This document shows, in pieces, positions 42,389-51,050 of a stretch of 64,000 nucleotides of DNA. Origin of the DNA: Arthrobacter_H sp030452125 (GTDB taxonomy: Bacteria; Actinomycetota; Actinomycetes; Actinomycetales; Micrococcaceae); assembly GCA_052379645.1 (NCBI GenBank), contig JBQSYU010000002.1; one strand, 5' to 3'. The stretch's first letter is position 1. Each line of letters begins with the position of its first letter. Both the position numbers and the translations under genes were made by a program. A model generated the notes under the pieces. That model was not told the DNA's origin, ran no database searches, and was given only the letters and a program-made list of their open reading frames with translations.

Positions 42389-45084
42389 TCCACCTGACAC
42401 GACGAGGCCAGCCCCACGAGTCCACTGAGTTCGCCGAATTGCTCAAGGTCCTTAAGGCACCGACCCTGGGAGGAGCAATGGTGATCGGCAGTCCGGGGAC
42501 CGGCAAGACCCGGCTTGTACGTTCCGTCTTGGCCCAGCCCGAAGTACCGACGCCAGTCATGCGTCTGCATTGCAGCCCCACCTTGTCGAAAACCCCCTAC
42601 GGTGCGTTGTCTCCGTATTTGAGCGTGCTTGAGAGGACGGAGGATCCGGTTCAGGTGCTGCGGGAGATCCATGCGTTGTTTGTCGGGGCTGACACCGGGG
42701 AGGTCCCTCCCATCGTGGTTGTGGAGGACGCGCAATTCCTGGACGACGAAACGTCGTTTGCCCTGTCGATGCTGGTCGAGAATGCGGCGGTCAAGCTGAT
42801 CGCCATCGGTGCCGGGCGGATTGAGGGAGACTCCACGCTGTTCTCGCTCACGGAAACCGGCCTGCTGGTGACTATTGTGATCCAGCCATTGGACACTGAG
42901 GGGGTGCGCGTACTGGCGCAGGAGCTTACCGGTGGAGAACTGACGGTCGGGGCAGTCGAAGTGATTCGCGCCATGAGCGGCGGCAACCCTAGCTTCGTCA
43001 CTGCATTTGTCCGCTCTTCCCTCGACCAGGGTGTGCTGGTCGACGCTATCGAACCACTAGAGCCCCAGGAGAAATCAAGGCCTAGCTGGATGTTTGCCCG
43101 GGTGTCTCCCGAACCGGATGAAGAGCTCATCGACTTGGTGCGCGAGATGCATTCAGCTTTGCCAGCTGGGCAGCAGCGAGCGTTGGAGATCCTGGCCTTG
43201 GGCGGCGCGCAGCCGAGGGCACTTCTGGCTGCCTGGGGGGGAGGGCACTATCTTCATCTCCTGGAAGCTGGAATCCTGACAGCTGATCGTGATGGCATGC
43301 TCCAGGTGAGGGCAGAGATCCATGCCAGGGTTCTACGTCATATCACCGCCCCGGGGAGAAGCTTGGAGCTCCACGCCCAATGGGATTCGTGCCGCCAGGC
43401 CCTGAACATGTCTCTGACACCGCTTCAGGTCCTGTGGGGGCTCGAGGTCTCCGCAGGCATACCCGATGAGATGGTGTTGGGCGCGGCCGCGCAAGCCAAC
43501 AACGATTTGGATTATCCGCTGGCCTGGAAGATCTGTGCCGTTGCAGGAGTGTCCGCGGGTTCCGATGAGGGCGCCTTGGTCGAATCATGGACGCTGTTAG
43601 GGCTCGGCAGGCATTATTCGGCGCGAGCAACGCTAATGCGTCTTGCTGAAAGAACGGAAGAACCGGCTGTACTTCAACGGGCTCTGAACCTCCTTGCCAG
43701 GACCCTCGTGCAAATCGGCGCAGAGAGCCGGGAGCTGGACCATCTTGAAGAATTATGGGTGGAACGTTCAAGAACAGCCCGTGACCGGGCCGCGTTCGCG
43801 CTGCATAATGCCGAGCACCGGCGTACCAACAGTCTGCTTCAAGCGTGGCGCAGGGCGAATGAAGCAGGACCCCGGGAAGGCTGCATCCACCAAGTGCACG
43901 CCCTGTTGGAGGACCCGGAGCTCGCCCCCGAGGGCCAAGTATTGGCGGGGATTTTGCTGGCGGACTTGTATTCGGTGGAGGGGAAGACCGAGAGCGCCGT
44001 TGAGCTGGCCAAGCAAGCGATGCGTGTATTGGAAACGTCCGCACGGCTCCGCAACAAATACGAGCTGCGGGTCCTCTTTCGCATCGCGTGGAATCTCACG
44101 TTTTCGGGGAGATACACCGAGGTCGAGGAGCTCCTAGAGAAACGACGCGGCACATCGGTTCGACGCCTTCTCCATGAACACGGAACCCTGACCATGTTGG
44201 AGGGTTTGCGCCGGATGCTGCAAGGCAAAACAATAATGGCACGCCAGGCTTTTGCGGACTCAGTGTCAGAATTCAAATTGCGTGATCCCCTGCAATTGCT
44301 CCCGCTGGCCATGGCTCTGTACGGGTTCTCCGTCAATCGGGCCGACGCGCACCTCATGGACGGCATTAAGGTGCCGGGTGGAGCAATTACGCCGGGGAAC
44401 CAAAAAGAATCGACGTCAAAAGACGGTGGCTTCGAGCAGGCAGCCCCACCTCGGACCTTGTTGGAACGGGCGGTATCTGCTGGAGTCGCGGGCCGAGCGG
44501 ACGACGACCTGGGCTCCTACCCGCTGATCGCCCGGGAGGTACTTGCGATGTCTACCTCGCGGGTCGAAGGAGCGACGGTTGGAAACACGGCCCTGAACGA
44601 CATGCTGTTTAATATGTCGGCGGAAATGGAAGGGCCACGTGCCGGGATGCTGACCAGATTGTCAGCTCCAGCGGTAGCCGCTGATCCGGTAGAACTACAC
44701 GCGCATGCGGTAAAAGCAACGGATGTGGGTGAATACCGTGTCGCAGCAGAGGCTTTGGCGCGGGTGGCCAGGCTGCATAGCTCCTCGGGCGATACCAGAA
44801 CCTGCGGTACCGTACTTCGGGAACTCAAGGAATTGGTGTACGAACACCAAATGACCCCGGATCCTTTTGTCGCTCAGACGTTGTCTCTGGCGGAACTCAC
44901 CAGCAGGGAGGAAGAAATTGTTGAGTTGGCCCGCGGAGGGAACAACAATGCGCGGATTGCCAAGGCGCTGACCGTGTCACAACGGACGGTGGAGGGGCAT
45001 CTATACCGCGTTTTTTCCAAGCTGGGGATCTCAGACCGTTCAGAACTGCTGGACCTGCGTTTCCTCACGGGTAGGAAGCCGTAG
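42385..45084 (+). CDS. Giant LuxR-type regulator 3, intact P-loop
   Basis: 899 residues. Walker A GSPGTGKT at 35-42 is complete, and Walker B VVVEDAQFLDD lies at 111-121, so this member can probably bind and hydrolyse ATP. A long helical middle follows, then LuxR HTH at 838-899 (LTSREEEIVELARGG, SQRTVEGHLYRVFSKLGIS). The ATG overlaps the regulator 2 stop (ATGA), so the two are cotranslated in defined proportion. A complex in which regulator 3 supplies ATPase activity to the degenerate partners is an inference. The next genes downstream on this strand encode surface-polymer enzymes. Confidence 0.87.
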   Translation: MIHLTRRGQPHESTEFAELLKVLKAPTLGGAMVIGSPGTGKTRLVRSVLAQPEVPTPVMRLHCSPTLSKTPYGALSPYLSVLERTEDPVQVLREIHALFVGADTGEVPPIVVVEDAQFLDDETSFALSMLVENAAVKLIAIGAGRIEGDSTLFSLTETGLLVTIVIQPLDTEGVRVLAQELTGGELTVGAVEVIRAMSGGNPSFVTAFVRSSLDQGVLVDAIEPLEPQEKSRPSWMFARVSPEPDEELIDLVREMHSALPAGQQRALEILALGGAQPRALLAAWGGGHYLHLLEAGILTADRDGMLQVRAEIHARVLRHITAPGRSLELHAQWDSCRQALNMSLTPLQVLWGLEVSAGIPDEMVLGAAAQANNDLDYPLAWKICAVAGVSAGSDEGALVESWTLLGLGRHYSARATLMRLAERTEEPAVLQRALNLLARTLVQIGAESRELDHLEELWVERSRTARDRAAFALHNAEHRRTNSLLQAWRRANEAGPREGCIHQVHALLEDPELAPEGQVLAGILLADLYSVEGKTESAVELAKQAMRVLETSARLRNKYELRVLFRIAWNLTFSGRYTEVEELLEKRRGTSVRRLLHEHGTLTMLEGLRRMLQGKTIMARQAFADSVSEFKLRDPLQLLPLAMALYGFSVNRADAHLMDGIKVPGGAITPGNQKESTSKDGGFEQAAPPRTLLERAVSAGVAGRADDDLGSYPLIAREVLAMSTSRVEGATVGNTALNDMLFNMSAEMEGPRAGMLTRLSAPAVAADPVELHAHAVKATDVGEYRVAAEALARVARLHSSSGDTRTCGTVLRELKELVYEHQMTPDPFVAQTLSLAELTSREEEIVELARGGNNNARIAKALTVSQRTVEGHLYRVFSKLGISDRSELLDLRFLTGRKP

Positions 45085-45261
45085 TGATTTGGGTAGTTTC
45101 GAGTCTCAGATGGGGTATATGACACCCGTGTGAGGTCAGAGCACGTCCCGTAGTCTCAGCAAGAGGAAGACGGGGGGACGCACCGATGCAATCCCCTTGC
45201 CGATTCCGAACGATACGCCGGCCCTTGAACGCACCTGGGGAACCCGGCGAATCCCCCAAGC

Positions 45262-45364
45262 GGAGTCGGCGGTTAGTGAGCCTCGCGAGGTTCAGCCCCC
45301 CAGCGGCCGCCGACTCCTTGAAAAGATGCCCCGCTTCCGTCGTGATGAATGACGGAAGCGGGGC
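45262..45364 (+). ncRNA. Candidate structured RNA (two stem-loops)
   Basis: GGAGTCGGCGG (45262-45272) pairs perfectly with CCGCCGACTCC (45307-45317); inside lies a second helix around CCTCGCGAGG and a run of six cytosines (45296-45301). A second stem of 14 bp, GCCCCGCTTCCGTC at 45328-45341 with its exact complement at 45351-45364, follows and would terminate transcription. The C-run next to a stem recalls the actinobacterial 6C RNA, but only one such loop is present, so I do not name it so. It could instead be an attenuator or double terminator. Confidence 0.4.
45328..45364. terminator. Perfect 14-bp hairpin, probable terminator
   Basis: The arms 45328-45341 and 45351-45364 are exact complements around a 9-nt loop; the following sequence is AATTTC, a weak U-tract. 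It probably ends the regulator transcript or the candidate RNA. Confidence 0.65.
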
Positions 45365-45696
45365 AATTTCGTCCGTTCCGGCCAGCCCGGGCCAGCAGCA
45401 TTCTTCCGTGTACGGCCGGTAAAGCGCTGAGGGCCGACAGGTGTACGCAGCGAGTACGGATTGGGTGTTCCAGTACCAGCAATAGCGGGAAAACGGGTAC
45501 CTCTTCACTCGTGCGCCGTGCAACGCCACATCATAGCGTCAAGCACAGCTGGCCTTGATTGAAGGTCTGCCCGGCCTCATCAACGGTCGGACTTCCGCTA
45601 CGGACTTTGTTTGGGGGAACCAATGGTTGGGCACATCGATGCGACACCAATTATTCTTTGGGGCCGAAGCTTACAGCGCCGCCTTGGGGAGACCCG

Positions 45697-47271
45697 ATGA
45701 CACAGCTCAGCGATCGGATGTCCAGCACTCAGGTCGGCTCTCGGGCGGTCAGGTCAGCGCCGGCCGCTCGGCCCGTGGCGCGTCGGAAGGCCACCGCCAT
45801 CGACTGGCGCAATCGCTACCGGCGCCGGCTGCTTGCGACCGATATGCTGCTGATCACCATTGCTGTTTCAATCCCTGGAGCCGTTTTCAGCCTGGGGATG
45901 ACGACCACAGGCGGGTTTGGTGAATATGTCTCACGTGTCTCCGGTTCAGCATCCGTCCAGGATGTAGGTCCCCTTAGGACGGCGTTGTTGGCCGCGGCCG
46001 TGGCCATGTGCTGGCTCGTCAGCCTGCAGCTCTTCCAAAGCCGCGCTGCCGGTCGGATCGCCATCGGGGTTTTCGAGTACAAGGCAGTTGTCGATGCCAC
46101 GTCTGCGTTGGCCGGGTTCCTCGCTGTCATCGCGTTGCTCGGCACCGACACCGGATTGCGGGTCTTTGTTGTCCTCTCCCTCCCGACAGGACTCCTTGCA
46201 CTGCTGCTGGGACGCTGGGGGTGGAGACGATGGCTTCAGACGCAGAGGACCCTGGGTCATGCCTTGAGCGATGTGCTTGTATATGGCCAGGCCAGGGACA
46301 CCCCCTATGTGGTCCGGCAACTGGCCAAGAAGACCGGTGCTGCCTACCGTGTCGTCGGCGTAGTCGTCGACGGCGACCTCGATGCCGATGCCGAGAGTCT
46401 TATTCGTGCGACGAGCCCCACCCTGCCGATCATCCGCGGCGGGGCGGGAATAGAGAACAGCGTCAGCCAATTGGGTGCCGACGCCGTGGTGATTGCTGGC
46501 GCGCTCCAAGGCGGGCAGCGGGCCATTCAGGATTTGGGATGGCGGCTGGAGCGAGCACGGACTGAAGTCATCCTCGTGTCGTCGCTGACCAACGTCGCCG
46601 GTCCACGGATCAGCATGCGTCCCGTTGAAGGCCTACCGCTCATGCACGTCGAGTTGCCGACGTTCACAGGGCTCCGTCACGTGGTCAAGCGAGCCATGGA
46701 TCTTGCCGTTTCGTCGATCGCGTTGTTATTGCTATCCCCAGTTTTTCTGCTGATCGGCTTGCTGATCAGCCGAGACAGCAGGGGAGGGGTCTTCTTCAAA
46801 CAGGAGCGCACCGGCCGCAACGGGCAGGCATTTTCGATGTATAAATTCCGTTCCATGGTGGAAACCGCTGAGCAGGACCTGGGGGATCTGACCGACTTGA
46901 ATGAAGGTGCCGGACCATTGTTCAAGCTCAGGCACGACCCGCGGGTGACCCGTATTGGACGGTGGCTGCGTAAATACTCATTGGACGAATTGCCGCAGTT
47001 CTACAACGTCCTCAAAGGGGACATGTCAGTTGTTGGGCCGAGACCTCCTCTCCCGGTGGAAGTTGAGGCCTACGAGGGGCATACCTATCGGCGTTTGTAC
47101 ATCAAACCTGGAGTGACTGGGCTCTGGCAGGTCAACGGTCGTTCAGACCTCGATTGGGAAGAGAGCGTCCGGCTGGATCTCTACTACGTGGAGAACTGGT
47201 CCGTTACCGGGGATCTAATGATCATCTGGCGGACCTTCAAAGTCATGGTCAGCCCGGCGGGCGCGTACTGA
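45697..47271 (+). CDS. Polyprenyl-phosphate sugar-1-phosphate transferase (WbaP/CpsE type)
   Basis: Starts lipid-linked assembly of an exopolysaccharide or capsule by moving a hexose-1-phosphate onto undecaprenyl phosphate. 524 residues: four N-terminal hydrophobic segments (about 45-185), a CoA-binding-like central domain (VLVYGQARDTPYVV to GADAVVIAGAL), then the catalytic membrane-reentrant domain from about 330 with FFKQERTGRNGQAFSMYKFR, KYSLDELPQFYNVLKGDMS, VVGPRPPLP and the closing GVTGLWQVNGRS. ATG 45697 follows GGGGAGA. It is probably the first gene of a short unit with the TagD-like gene 100 bp downstream. Confidence 0.93.
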   Translation: MTQLSDRMSSTQVGSRAVRSAPAARPVARRKATAIDWRNRYRRRLLATDMLLITIAVSIPGAVFSLGMTTTGGFGEYVSRVSGSASVQDVGPLRTALLAAAVAMCWLVSLQLFQSRAAGRIAIGVFEYKAVVDATSALAGFLAVIALLGTDTGLRVFVVLSLPTGLLALLLGRWGWRRWLQTQRTLGHALSDVLVYGQARDTPYVVRQLAKKTGAAYRVVGVVVDGDLDADAESLIRATSPTLPIIRGGAGIENSVSQLGADAVVIAGALQGGQRAIQDLGWRLERARTEVILVSSLTNVAGPRISMRPVEGLPLMHVELPTFTGLRHVVKRAMDLAVSSIALLLLSPVFLLIGLLISRDSRGGVFFKQERTGRNGQAFSMYKFRSMVETAEQDLGDLTDLNEGAGPLFKLRHDPRVTRIGRWLRKYSLDELPQFYNVLKGDMSVVGPRPPLPVEVEAYEGHTYRRLYIKPGVTGLWQVNGRSDLDWEESVRLDLYYVENWSVTGDLMIIWRTFKVMVSPAGAY

Positions 47272-47371
47272 TGAGCCACCACTTGCTTCGATCGCCTTGC
47301 CGGAGCCATCAAACCTTATTCGAAGATCTCGACCCGGTCTCTGCGGACCCTATTCCAGGAAGGACCAATTC

Positions 47372-47824
47372 ATGACAAGGATTGGCTATGCAGCAGGAGC
47401 TTTTGACCTCTTTCATATCGGGCATCTCAACATTCTCCGCATGGCAAGGGAGCGCTGCGACTATCTCATTGCCGGAGTAGTTTCAGACGAGCTCTGCCTT
47501 GCTACCAAGGGACTGGAACCTGTGGTGCCATTGCGAGAGCGTCTGGAAATCGTCGGTAGCCTGGGATGCGTCGATCGAGCTGTCGCCGAGACGAAGCCGG
47601 ATCGCGTAGACACTTGGAGAGACGTCGGATTCAATGTCTTCTTCAAGGGGGATGATTGGCGTGGCACGCCCAAAGGCCTGGAACTTGAGCGCCGATTCGC
47701 CGAGGTCAACGTCGAGGTCGTCTATTTTCCCTACACGATGCATACCTCCTCGACAAAGCTCCGTGAAGCTCTTCAGGCACTCAACACGCCGCGACCCGTC
47801 CAGGCACTGCAGACCAGTAACTAG
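47372..47824 (+). CDS. TagD-like cytidylyl/adenylyltransferase family protein
   Basis: 150 residues of the nucleotidyltransferase (cytidylyltransferase-like) fold: GYAAGAFDLFHIGHLN with HIGH at 15-18, and the closing TSSTKLRE. Closest in pattern to glycerol-3-phosphate cytidylyltransferases, which make CDP-glycerol for teichoic acids, but no TagB or TagF polymerase is in the window, so the substrate is open. ATG 47372 is preceded by AGGAAGGA. Its position behind a priming sugar transferase suggests that it activates a building block or decoration of the same surface polymer. Confidence 0.87.
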   Translation: MTRIGYAAGAFDLFHIGHLNILRMARERCDYLIAGVVSDELCLATKGLEPVVPLRERLEIVGSLGCVDRAVAETKPDRVDTWRDVGFNVFFKGDDWRGTPKGLELERRFAEVNVEVVYFPYTMHTSSTKLREALQALNTPRPVQALQTSN

Positions 47825-47870
47825 GACCGTGCCGGCGAGAAGCTGATCGCCAAGGAGTCCGAAACGAATG

Positions 47871-47913
47871 AGAGCGGACGGTTTTGGATGTCCTAGCCGA
47901 AACCGCCCGCTCT
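47871..47913. terminator. Bidirectional terminator between TagD-like and GT4 genes
   Basis: The arms AGAGCGG-A-CGGTTT and AAACCG-C-CCGCTCT pair with one mismatch around a loop of about 15 nt; convergent genes end at 47824 and 47923. Confidence 0.75.
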
Positions 47914-47922
47914 ACCCTGTGA

Positions 47923-49113
47923 TTAGCTGCTACGGCTGGCAGCGGAGGCGGCAGACTTTCTGCGGGAAAGGCGTGACGGCCCGTGGTCGCGATTACGCAA
48001 TTCGAGGCAAAGCCGTTCGTAGTCCCCGGCAACAATGTCCCAATCATATCGACCGGCCTCGACGCGGGATTGCGCGGCGCGTGAGCCCAGCGTCTTCGGG
48101 GCGGACTCGGCGCTATGGACCAGGGCAGGGATGTCTGCCGCCGTACGAAAGAATTCTCCCGCCGACCGCAGGACTTCTCGATTGAACCCGACATCGTAGG
48201 CATTGACGGCGGTTCCGGCTCCCAAGGCCCGGAGTAGTGAGGGGTTGGTACCGCCGACCGAATGTCCGTGCCAGTAGACCGCGGAATTGGCATACAGCTG
48301 GTCGAGTTGTTCCTGATCCCAAACCCCCCCGAGGAAGCGGACGCGTGAGTCCGCAAGGGAGTGGACCCTTCGGGTGTAGTCGTCGCTGTACGGGGCCGAA
48401 CCAACGACCACCAATGGCAGTTCGGCTGAACTCCGAGCAAACCCATCGACGATGACATCAACGTGGTTTTCCGGTTCGAAGCGGGCCACGACCAAATGGT
48501 AGCTTCCGGCTTCCAGCCCCAATTCAGCCAACCGGTCCGTGGGCCCGGCATCGAGCAACGGCGCTCCGTAGGTGATCAGACTCGTGGGGGCATTGAATTC
48601 TTCCGTGTAGTACTGGGCGATTCCTTCGGCGTCGGCAATGAGGGCGTCCGACCATCGGACCGCCAAAGACTCGCAGGCTCGGTAGTACCGGCTGCCGAGG
48701 GGACCCCATTTGGCTCTTTGCCACTCCAACCCATCCACATGGGTCGCCACAGGGATCTTCGCTGCGCGTACGAGTGGTAGCCATGGGGCATTGGCGGCGT
48801 TGAAAACGATCGCGGCATCGGTGCGATGTCGCAGCAGGTGTGCGACTGATAGGCCTGTGTGACTCAGTGTCTCCAGGGTTCGTCGGCGCATGGCCGGCAA
48901 GTGCACCAGTTTCATGCCCAGATATTCCTCGGATTGAGGACCACCATCCGCAGGCCGGCGACAGTAGACCACCACTTTGTGCCCGCGTTCGACCAGCCGG
49001 CGGCCGACCTCCTCGATGGCAGTTTCGAAACCACCATAGTGCGCTGGCACGCCTCGCGTCCCTACGAGGGCGATAGATAATGGGCCGGTGCGCATATCGT
49101 GATTCTCAGACAT
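47923..49113 (-). CDS. GT4 glycosyltransferase with DUF1972 N-terminus
   Basis: 396 residues. The start ALVGTRGVPAHYGGFETAIEE is the DUF1972 signature of rhamnosyl/polymer GT4 enzymes; later landmarks are HVDGLEWQRAKWG, VVARFEPENHVD, VWDQEQLDQLY and HGHSVGGTNPSLLRALGAG. In the last, the usual glutamate of the EX7E motif is Arg, a change I recall in some actinobacterial relatives but cannot verify. Probable cytoplasmic transfer of a sugar to the lipid-linked polymer started by the neighbouring transferase. ATG 49113 has GGGGAG upstream; convergent with the TagD-like gene. Confidence 0.9.
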   Translation of the reverse strand: MSENHDMRTGPLSIALVGTRGVPAHYGGFETAIEEVGRRLVERGHKVVVYCRRPADGGPQSEEYLGMKLVHLPAMRRRTLETLSHTGLSVAHLLRHRTDAAIVFNAANAPWLPLVRAAKIPVATHVDGLEWQRAKWGPLGSRYYRACESLAVRWSDALIADAEGIAQYYTEEFNAPTSLITYGAPLLDAGPTDRLAELGLEAGSYHLVVARFEPENHVDVIVDGFARSSAELPLVVVGSAPYSDDYTRRVHSLADSRVRFLGGVWDQEQLDQLYANSAVYWHGHSVGGTNPSLLRALGAGTAVNAYDVGFNREVLRSAGEFFRTAADIPALVHSAESAPKTLGSRAAQSRVEAGRYDWDIVAGDYERLCLELRNRDHGPSRLSRRKSAASAASRSS

Positions 49114-49549
49114 TGATCTCCCCAGTCGATGTGGTGCGGCGTGGTGCTTGGTTCAGCGGTGCAACGTCACGCCCGCTTCCCGGGGTCCCCGGTGAGTTCG
49201 TACTACTAAGAACACCGGATTGGGGGAAGTGGACGCGCTGATCACGCATGAAACGAGCCGACGCTACCGACGCTACGCAGAAGTCAGGGACAGCGGATCC
49301 GTGGCTACTACTTGTTTTGGGCCTGGGAGTACTTGAATCGTGGCGAGAGATACTGTCGATGCTCGGTTTGGTGTGCCTGTCCGGCCTGATGGACCCGCGG
49401 CGCACGTCGGCGTCCTCGACGGCGCTGGGTGACGCGAAGACGCCGACCCGCGTTCGATTGGAGCGGATACAGTGCCCAACTCGAAGCGGTAGACTGATCT
49501 AGCCCGTACTCCGGGTCCGCCGACGCCAACATCGCAGGGAGTTCAGAAC
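49114..49549. other. 436-bp gap between GT4 gene and glmU
   Basis: I see no convincing gene. It must hold the minus-strand GT4 promoter and, at 49490-49495, a TAGACT that is the likely -10 of glmU. Short overlapping frames here look like neither family members nor good coding sequence. It is the right edge of the accessory segment; no copy of the tRNA-Gln 3' end was found in it. Confidence 0.5.
49490..49495 (+). promoter_or_regulatory. Candidate -10 box of glmU
   Basis: TAGACT, giving a leader of about 48 nt with AGGGAG before the TTG start. The -35 box is not clear. The same hexamer precedes rplY at 52103. Confidence 0.4.
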
Positions 49550-51004
49550 TTGAGCGTGGAAGCCAACACCCCGGCCGCCGTCATCGTCCTCGCAGCAGGT
49601 GCCGGAACCCGAATGAAATCCGCGAAACCAAAGATCCTGCATGAAATTGCCGGCCGTTCGCTGGTCGGGCACGCAATTGCCGCGGCCCAGGGCCTGCACC
49701 CTGAACGCCTGGTCGCCGTGGTCCGCTTCGAACGCGAAATCGTCGTCAAGCATCTGCTCGACATCGAGCCGACGATCACCATCGCCGACCAGGACGAGAT
49801 CCCCGGAACAGGCCGTGCCGTCCAGGTCGGCCTCGACCAGCTGCCCGATGATCTGACGGGAACGGTGGTAGTGACCTACGGTGACGTCCCGTTGCTGACC
49901 ACCGAGCTCATTGGCAGCCTCGTCGCCGCGCATGAGAACGAGCGTAATGCCGTGACCGTTTTGACCGCTGAACTGACTGACGCCACCGGGTACGGTCGCA
50001 TCGTGCGTTCCGCCGACGGCACCGTGGAGGGGATCGTCGAGCATAAGGACGCCACGGCAGAACAGTTGGCCATCAATGAGGTCAACTCCGGGATCTATGC
50101 CTTCGACGCCGAGGTCCTGCGCAATGCACTGGCCAGCGTCACCACCGACAACGCCCAAGGTGAGATGTACCTGACCGACGTGTTGGGCATCGCCCGTAAC
50201 GATGGTGGACGCGTTGCCGCGGTGGTCACCTCGGACCGGTGGCAGGTCGAAGGCGCCAACGACCGCGCCCAGCTCTCTTCGCTCGGCAAGGAAATGAACC
50301 GTCGCATCCTCGATACGTGGATGCGTGCCGGGGTCACGATCATCGACCCACAAACCACCTGGGTCGACGCCTCGGTCGCGCTGTCCCCGGACGTGACCAT
50401 TAAGCCTGGCACCCAGCTCCACGGGTCCACGGCAGTCGGTACCGGAAGTGTCATCGGACCGGATTCCACACTGACCGACACCCAGGTGGGGCAGAACTCC
50501 GTGGTCAAGCGCAGCGACGTGACCTCCTCAGTCATCGCCGCAGGCGCCTCCGTGGGCCCGTTCGCCTACCTTCGCCCGGGCACGGACCTGGGCGAAGCCG
50601 GCAAGATCGGAGCCTTCTACGAGACGAAGAACGTCACGGTCGGCCGTGGCTCCAAGCTCTCCCACCTGGGCTATGCGGGAGACGCGGAGATCGGCGAATA
50701 CAGCAACATCGGTTGCGGCAACATCACCGCCAACTACGATGGCGTCAATAAGCACCACACCGTGATCGGCTCGCATGTGCGAACCAGCTCCAACACCGTG
50801 TTCATTGCCCCCGTGGTCATCGGTGACGGTGCCTACACCGGTGCCGGGGCCATCGTGCGCAAGGACGTTCCGGCCGGGGCCCTCGCCCTGTCCGTGGCCC
50901 CGCAACAAAACAAGGAAGGCTGGACGGCGGCCAAGCGCCCCGGAAGCGCTGCCGCCGAAGCCGCAGCCCATGCCGACACCACTAAGCTCCCTGCTACCGA
51001 CTAA
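49550..51004 (+). CDS. glmU: Bifunctional GlcNAc-1-P uridyltransferase / GlcN-1-P acetyltransferase
   Basis: Makes UDP-GlcNAc, precursor for peptidoglycan and surface polymers. 484 residues: an N-terminal Rossmann-like pyrophosphorylase with VIVLAAGAGTRMKSAKPK (11-28), GTGRAVQVGL and TYGDVPLL, and a left-handed beta-helix acetyltransferase with YLRPGTDLGEAGKIGAF, NVTVGRGSKLSHLGYAGD, NIGCGNITANYDG. The start is TTG 49550 (an in-frame GTG at 49556 is possible), with AGGGAG upstream. It is the first gene of the conserved glmU-prs-rplY-pth block. Confidence 0.97.
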   Translation: MSVEANTPAAVIVLAAGAGTRMKSAKPKILHEIAGRSLVGHAIAAAQGLHPERLVAVVRFEREIVVKHLLDIEPTITIADQDEIPGTGRAVQVGLDQLPDDLTGTVVVTYGDVPLLTTELIGSLVAAHENERNAVTVLTAELTDATGYGRIVRSADGTVEGIVEHKDATAEQLAINEVNSGIYAFDAEVLRNALASVTTDNAQGEMYLTDVLGIARNDGGRVAAVVTSDRWQVEGANDRAQLSSLGKEMNRRILDTWMRAGVTIIDPQTTWVDASVALSPDVTIKPGTQLHGSTAVGTGSVIGPDSTLTDTQVGQNSVVKRSDVTSSVIAAGASVGPFAYLRPGTDLGEAGKIGAFYETKNVTVGRGSKLSHLGYAGDAEIGEYSNIGCGNITANYDGVNKHHTVIGSHVRTSSNTVFIAPVVIGDGAYTGAGAIVRKDVPAGALALSVAPQQNKEGWTAAKRPGSAAAEAAAHADTTKLPATD

Positions 51005-51050
51005 CCCCCAACAGACAGCACCAAACCCTCCCGAGTGAGAAAGTGAACCC

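Larger units (their letters stand above)
45085..45696. other. 612-bp intergenic region with folded-RNA candidate
   Basis: No reliable protein gene is seen. The region holds TATATG at 45115 and TAGTCT at 45152 as possible -10 boxes, an elongated hairpin at 45262-45317, a second perfect hairpin at 45328-45364, and a promoter-like TTGGGC (45627) and TATTCT (45652-45657) before the sugar transferase. The left half may be a transcript of its own or the terminator of the regulator operon; the right half is the promoter and leader of the polymer genes. Confidence 0.6.

Noticed and set aside
45262..45364. Naming this element 6C RNA
   Set aside because: 6C RNA needs C-rich loops in both hairpins; only one six-cytosine run is present and the second loop is GTGATGAAT.
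49248..49502. 84-codon plus-strand frame before glmU with a hydrophobic middle
   Set aside because: No ribosome binding site, no recognised family, and it runs over the glmU promoter; could be a decayed gene but this cannot be supported.
36870..49549. Integrase, transposase or att repeats bordering the accessory block
   Set aside because: None were found by reading both strands, including no second copy of the tRNA-Gln 3' end near 49.1-49.6 kb.
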